From Streptomyces pactum (lineage in GTDB: Bacteria; Actinomycetota; Actinomycetes; Streptomycetales; Streptomycetaceae): DNA of 64,000 bases. Both the position numbers and the translations under genes were made by a program. The notes beneath the pieces were generated by a model. The model did not search any database. It was not told the origin of the DNA and worked only from the letters and a program-made list of their open reading frames with translations. The stretch is taken from positions 2,852,001-2,916,000 of the forward strand of contig NZ_JACYXC010000001.1 in the NCBI RefSeq assembly GCF_016031615.1, read 5' to 3'. Every line of letters begins with the position of its first letter. The first letter of the stretch is position 1. This document shows, piece by piece, positions 60,207 to 64,000 of this stretch.

Positions 60207-60480
60207 ACCATCAGTCTGCCGGGCGCCTGATGAACACCTGGGGGCAGGGAGCGGTCAGGACCGCGCAGAAGCCGTCACCACCCGAGCGAGAAACGGTCGC
60301 CACCTCACGACGCCCGGTCGCCGTGCGGCGGACCGGGGCTGCGGAGCCCCGGGACGAGAACCGGTCCGTCCGTCGCGCCGGCCCCCGAGGACTCGCCCGC
60401 CCCGAGGACGCGTCACCCCCGGGCACACGCCCGCCCTGACACCGCGTCGGCCGCGGAGACTCGTGGGCCCGGCAGGCCGC

Positions 60481-60615
60481 GGCGCGGCGGGAGCGGGCCC
60501 GGCGCGACGGCGGGAGCGGGCCCGGCGCGACGGCAAGTGCGGGCCCGGCGCGGCGGCAAGTGCGGGCCCGGCGCGGCGGCAAGTGCGGGCCCGGCGCGGC
60601 GGCAAGTGCGGGCCC
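60481..60615. repeat. VNTR-like array of 23-bp units
   Basis: Five full units of 23 bp (starting at 60501, 60524, 60547, 60570, 60593) and a shorter first unit at 60481. The last three are identical (GCGCGGCGGCAAGTGCGGG then CCCG). It is the most regular tandem array in the window and lies in the 668-bp gap between the membrane protein and SUKH genes. A run of nine G occurs at 60695-60703. No gene is seen in the gap. Confidence 0.85.
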
Positions 60616-60874
60616 GGCCCGGCGTCGCGCCGCGACCACACCGCGAGCGGCATGCCCCGCCCGTCGGCGCCTCGGCATCGCGGACCAGCGGGACGGGGGG
60701 GGGACACCCCCGGGCCGGGCACCGGTGGATCGCCGCGTACGCTGCGGGCTCCGGCGGCCCCCGGCCCCGGGGCCGGGCCCGCCGGCGAGCCACCCCCGCC
60801 GCGCCGCCGCACCACGGGTGGCTGCCGGAATCCGGGGGCCGGGGGACATCGGAACAGTGCCGGAGGAGTGCGGT

Positions 60875-61411
60875 ATGTGGGTGCGGCGAGTGATCGAGCT
60901 GACCGGCTGGGAGCCGCTCGGGCTCTCCGTGGACTGGCCTGCCATCGAGGGCGAGCTGGGTTTTCCACTGCCGGCCGACTACAAGGAGCTGTACGAGGCG
61001 TTCGGCGGCGGCACCTTCAGCGAGTGCGTCTTCTTCATGGGGCGTGACCCGGGTGTCTCGTTCGACCTCCTGGAGGTCTGGCGGCACTCCCTCGCGGTGG
61101 AACGGGACGGCAGGTACGGCGACGTCTCGGCCGTCGACCCCTACGCGATCTACGCTCCGGGCGGCACCGGGCTGGTCCCCTGGGGCGCCACCGAGTGGGC
61201 GGACCAGTACTTCTGGCTGATCGACGCCGAACGGCCCGGCACGTACCCCATCCTCGTGCGGGGCGACGGCGGCGGTCCCTTCGAGCGCTACGAGATGTCC
61301 ACCGCCGAGTTCCTGTACCGGGTCCTCGCCGACGCCGATTTCCTGCCGTACGGGATCGCGCGGTACGGAATCGAACCGGCCTTCGAACCTCCCGCCGGCA
61401 CCGGCGGCTGA
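60875..61411 (+). CDS. SUKH (SMI1/KNR4) family protein
   Basis: A 178-residue protein. The SUKH domain is clear: LGFPLPADYKELYEAFGGG, then FDLLEVWRHSLA and a C-terminal FLYRVLAD helix. SUKH proteins are commonly immunity proteins that neutralise toxic nucleases or deaminases of polymorphic toxin systems, but stand-alone copies are frequent in streptomycetes. No toxin gene is adjacent. ATG preceded by GGAGGAG at 6-7 bases. Confidence 0.85.
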   Translation: MWVRRVIELTGWEPLGLSVDWPAIEGELGFPLPADYKELYEAFGGGTFSECVFFMGRDPGVSFDLLEVWRHSLAVERDGRYGDVSAVDPYAIYAPGGTGLVPWGATEWADQYFWLIDAERPGTYPILVRGDGGGPFERYEMSTAEFLYRVLADADFLPYGIARYGIEPAFEPPAGTGG

Positions 61412-61545
61412 CGGCACGCCGTTGACCGGCACGCGCCCGCGGCCCGGCACACCCGCGGCCCGGCACGCCCGCGGCCTCGCGGGTCCGGGTCCGTGGCCAG
61501 GGCCGGGACCGGGGCCTCGGGCCGAAAGCCGGGACCGGGCCCGGG

Positions 61546-61812
61546 TCAGCCCTGCGGGCCGGCGGGGACCTGCTCGAAGCGCCAGCGGTGCACCGGACGG
61601 CTGATCAGCTCGGCGGGCGGCGCCGGGAGTTCCGGGACCTCGGCGTCGTGGGCCGCGTCCCACCAGGTGATGACGAGCACCCGGTCCTGGGGGGCGCGGA
61701 AGGTCTCCCGGCGTACCGGGGCCGGGTCGAGGTCCTGCCGCCGGGCCCAGTCCAGGAGCTCGGCCCCCCGGCCGTCGGCCGCCCGGGCCTCCCACATCAG
61801 GGCTACGGTCAT
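61546..61812 (-). CDS. Small protein of unknown function downstream of tsaD
   Basis: An 88-residue protein beginning MTVALMWEARAADGRG and containing AELLDWARRQ and RVLVITWWDAAHD. The pattern of strand, helix, strand and the size suggest an antibody-monooxygenase-like alpha/beta ferredoxin fold, but this is a guess. Start chosen at the ATG with GGAAGGA about 11 bases upstream; the longer frame is Arg/Pro-rich. It lies 229 bp after tsaD, in the same direction. Confidence 0.72.
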   Translation of the reverse strand: MTVALMWEARAADGRGAELLDWARRQDLDPAPVRRETFRAPQDRVLVITWWDAAHDAEVPELPAPPAELISRPVHRWRFEQVPAGPQG

Positions 61813-62041
61813 CGCGTCGGGTGTCCTTCCGGGACGGAACGGTCGTGGCGGCGGGGCCGGCGGGTACGGGCCGGTACGGGTGGTCCGGCGGGCCCGGGTG
61901 CGCCGGGCCGGCACCGGCGACCGGCACGGACCGGGCCGGCGGGGCCGGAGCCGCCGGGCCTGAGCGGCGGGACCCGGCCGGCGGCGGCTCGCGGCGGCAC
62001 CGGCCGTCCCGCCACCGGCCCGGTCGCCGGCCGCGCCCCGC

Positions 62042-63247
62042 TCAGGAGTAGAGGTTGTCCTTGCTCAGCTCGTGGAAGTGGTCGTGGGAGTGCGCCGCTC
62101 CCCCGCCGTGACCGTGACCGGCCCCCTGGCCGTGACCGTGCCCGTGGCCGCCGTCCTCGTCGTGGTCCTCGCCCGGCACATGGGGGTCGGTGACCGGCAG
62201 GGAGGAGTCGGCCGACAGGTCCCAGCCGGAGGCCGGCCGGTTGCGGGCGACCATCTCGGCGCCCAGCGCCGCCACCATGGCGCCGTTGTCGGTGCACAGC
62301 TTGGGCCGGGGCACCCGCAGCCGGATGCCGGCGTCCTCGCAGCGGCGCTCGGCCAGGGCGCGCAGCCGGGAGTTGGCGGCCACCCCGCCGCCGATCATCA
62401 GGTGGTCCACGCCGTTGTCCTTGCAGGCGCGGACGGCCTTGCGGGTGAGCACGTCCACCACGGCCTCCTGGAAGGACGCCGAGACGTCCGCGACCGGCAC
62501 CTCCTCCCCGGCCGCGCGCCTGGCCTCGATCCAGCGGGCCACGGCGGTCTTCAGGCCGGAGAAGGAGAAGTCGTAGGCGGGGTCGCGGGGGCCGGTCAGC
62601 CCGCGCGGGAACGCGATCGCGTCCGGGTCGCCCTCGCGGGCCATCCGGTCGATGACCGGGCCGCCCGGGAAGCCCAGGTTGAGCACCCGGGCGATCTTGT
62701 CGAACGCCTCGCCGGCCGCGTCGTCGATGGTCGAGCCGAGCGGCCGGACGTCGGAGGTGATGTCCGGCGCGAGCAGCAGCGAGGAGTGCCCGCCGCTCAC
62801 CAGCAGCGCCATGGTCGGCTCCGGCAGCGGCCCGTGTTCGAGCTGGTCCACGCAGATGTGCGAGGCGAGGTGGTTGACCCCGTACAGCGGCTTGCCGAGG
62901 GCGTAGGCGTACGCCTTGGCGGCGGAGACGCCCACCAGCAGGGCGCCGGCCAGGCCGGGGCCGGCGGTGACCGCGATGCCGTCCAGGTCGGAGGCGGCGA
63001 CGCCGGCCTCCTTCAGCGCCCGCTGGATGGTGGGGACCATCGCCTCCAGGTGGGCGCGGCTGGCCACCTCGGGGACCACACCGCCGAACCGGGCGTGCTC
63101 GTCCACGCTGGAGGCGACGGCGTCGGCGAGCAGGGTGTGGCCCCGGACGATGCCGACGCCGGTCTCGTCGCAGGAGGTCTCGATGCCGAGGACGAGCGGT
63201 TCGTCGCGGGAGGCACGCACGGTGCGGGAGCCGCGGGAGTCAGCCAT
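62042..63247 (-). CDS. tsaD: tRNA N6-adenosine threonylcarbamoyltransferase TsaD
   Basis: A 401-residue enzyme that transfers threonylcarbamoyl to A37 of ANN-decoding tRNAs (t6A), acting with TsaB and other Tsa proteins. It has GIETSCDETGVGIV, the metal-binding H-x3-H (HLASH), SGGHSSLLL and MIGGGVAANSRLR. The C-terminal 40 residues are unusual: acidic, then dense in His and Gly (GHGHGHGQGAGHGHGGG, then AAHSHDHFHEL). This lies beyond the conserved domain. The start overlaps the rimI stop by 8 bp. Confidence 0.95.
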   Translation of the reverse strand: MADSRGSRTVRASRDEPLVLGIETSCDETGVGIVRGHTLLADAVASSVDEHARFGGVVPEVASRAHLEAMVPTIQRALKEAGVAASDLDGIAVTAGPGLAGALLVGVSAAKAYAYALGKPLYGVNHLASHICVDQLEHGPLPEPTMALLVSGGHSSLLLAPDITSDVRPLGSTIDDAAGEAFDKIARVLNLGFPGGPVIDRMAREGDPDAIAFPRGLTGPRDPAYDFSFSGLKTAVARWIEARRAAGEEVPVADVSASFQEAVVDVLTRKAVRACKDNGVDHLMIGGGVAANSRLRALAERRCEDAGIRLRVPRPKLCTDNGAMVAALGAEMVARNRPASGWDLSADSSLPVTDPHVPGEDHDEDGGHGHGHGQGAGHGHGGGAAHSHDHFHELSKDNLYS

Positions 63248-63890
63248 GGGTCCGGGTTCCTTGTGTTCCTGGTGTTCCTGATGAGCCGGGCGCCGGGCCG
63301 GTGGCGTCCGGCGCGCCGAGGGAGGACAGGCGCATGACGAGCGCGTCCACGTTGCCCGGCTGGTAGTAGCCCCGGCGGACGCCGATGGGCTCGAAGCCGA
63401 AGCGTTCGTACAGGCGCTGGGCGCGGGCGTTGTCCACCCGCACCTCCAGCAGCACCTCGTGGCATTCGAAGGCGGTCGCGGCCCGGAGCAGGTCGGTGAG
63501 GAGCCGGGCGCCCAGGCCGGTGCCCCAGTGGTCGCGGGCGGCGGCGATGGTGAGCACGTCGCCGGTGCCGTCGACGGCGGCCAGACCGGCGTACCCGGCG
63601 ATCCGCCCGCCGCCGACCGCCACCGTGTAGTGCCGGGTGGCCGCGGGGCCGCGGGCCCGGGCCAGGTCGGACCAGAACATGCCGGCGGACCAGGCGTCCT
63701 CGGGGAACAGATCGCGCTCCAGCTCCAGCACCGGCTCGATGTCCCACCAGCGCATCTCCCGGAGCACCACGGACCCGCCGGGGCCGGGGTCCGCGCCGGG
63801 CACACCGGATCCCGGGGCGCCGGGGACCGGGGCACCGGGGTCGCGGGAGCCGGCGGCCTGCCGCCGCGGGGCGCGGTCGGGGTGGTTCAC
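63240..63890 (-). CDS. rimI: Ribosomal protein S18 alanine N-acetyltransferase RimI
   Basis: A 216-residue GNAT enzyme that acetylates the N-terminal Ala of ribosomal protein S18. The acetyl-CoA motif is GTGLGARLL with ARDHW ahead; VDNARAQRLYERFGFEPIGV is the late GNAT signature and contains the usual N-x-x-A-x-x-L-Y. Both ends carry Pro/Gly/Ala-rich extensions (about 1-40 and 195-216), so it is longer than the usual 150-160 residues. It starts with GTG overlapping the tsaB stop (GTGA, 4 bp) and overlaps tsaD by 8 bp, so the three genes form one coupled operon. Confidence 0.93.
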   Translation of the reverse strand: MNHPDRAPRRQAAGSRDPGAPVPGAPGSGVPGADPGPGGSVVLREMRWWDIEPVLELERDLFPEDAWSAGMFWSDLARARGPAATRHYTVAVGGGRIAGYAGLAAVDGTGDVLTIAAARDHWGTGLGARLLTDLLRAATAFECHEVLLEVRVDNARAQRLYERFGFEPIGVRRGYYQPGNVDALVMRLSSLGAPDATGPAPGSSGTPGTQGTRTHG

Positions 63891-64000
63891 GACGGGGTGA
63901 CCACCTTGTAGTTGGCGGGCACCTTGGCGTCCGGGCGGCGCAGGTACAGCGGCCGGTCGGGCAGGAAGCCGCCCGACTCCACGGTCTCCCCGGCGGCCAG
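63887..64000 (-). CDS. tsaB: TsaB, C-terminal fragment (t6A biosynthesis; 5' end outside window)
   Basis: The last 37 codons of a minus-strand frame enter from the right edge and end with TGA at 63889-63887. The tail reads RPLYLRRPDAKVP, the C-terminal signature of TsaB, the inactive TsaD paralogue that forms a heterodimer with it. Order tsaB-rimI-tsaD and the overlaps support this. Confidence 0.88.
   Translation of the reverse strand: MAAGETVESGGFLPDRPLYLRRPDAKVPANYKVVTPS

Overview
This is a very GC-rich chromosomal segment from a streptomycete (Streptomyces or a close relative). The evidence is a bldM - whiD developmental pair with an ECF sigma factor gene of the ShbA type beside guaB and guaB3, groES-groEL1 under two HrcA (CIRCE) operators, SARP/AfsR-type regulators, eukaryote-like Ser/Thr kinases, an MreB-family gene, and many genes with GTG, TTG or leaderless ATG starts. 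No phage, transposon, integrase, CRISPR array, rRNA or tRNA was recognised.

Layout. 1-5.5 kb: the tail of one SARP/AfsR regulator, a complete paralogue, then two tiny repeat-protein genes built on an Asp-(Ser/Ala)-His-Ala-Asp motif. One product is cytoplasmic with a strict 12-residue period; the other is secreted with a 14-residue period. They are separated by a 280-bp array of 22 G-runs. A lipoprotein gene follows. 5.9-17.9 kb: a soluble Ser/Thr kinase with a PQQ-type beta-propeller, then assorted enzymes and regulators (VOC, TetR, PNPOx-like, GNAT, flavin monooxygenase, MFS transporter, GlxA-like regulator). 18.5-24.8 kb: a signalling block with an anti-sigma-like ATPase, a transmembrane pseudokinase and a transmembrane kinase whose sensor half is out of frame. 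25-38.2 kb: serine hydrolase, AraC regulator, secreted intradiol dioxygenase with a CBM-like tail, glpD with a Crp-type site, a nucleotide-sugar dehydrogenase lacking most catalytic residues, DedA, a DUF6049-like surface protein and an MreB paralogue with an insertion. 38.6-45.2 kb: a frameshifted membrane protein, guaB3, guaB, the sigma factor, bldM (with a recognisable sigma-BldN promoter) and whiD. 45.5-56 kb: LysR regulator, MOSC protein, SDR, groEL1-groES, a THUMP-like methyltransferase, an APH(3'')-like phosphotransferase and a DrrAB-like ABC exporter. 56.9-64 kb: polyprenyl synthase, arylamine N-acetyltransferase, a membrane protein, a SUKH protein, a small protein and the t6A/ribosome modification operon tsaB-rimI-tsaD.

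Most of the window is chromosome-core content in a familiar streptomycete order. The unusual material is the DSHAD/DAHAD peptide locus with its G-tract array, the two degenerate enzymes (pseudokinase and nucleotide-sugar dehydrogenase), two apparent frameshifts in GC-rich runs, and many short intergenic tandem repeats. Functional calls come from reading the translated sequence and from family knowledge; no database search was run.
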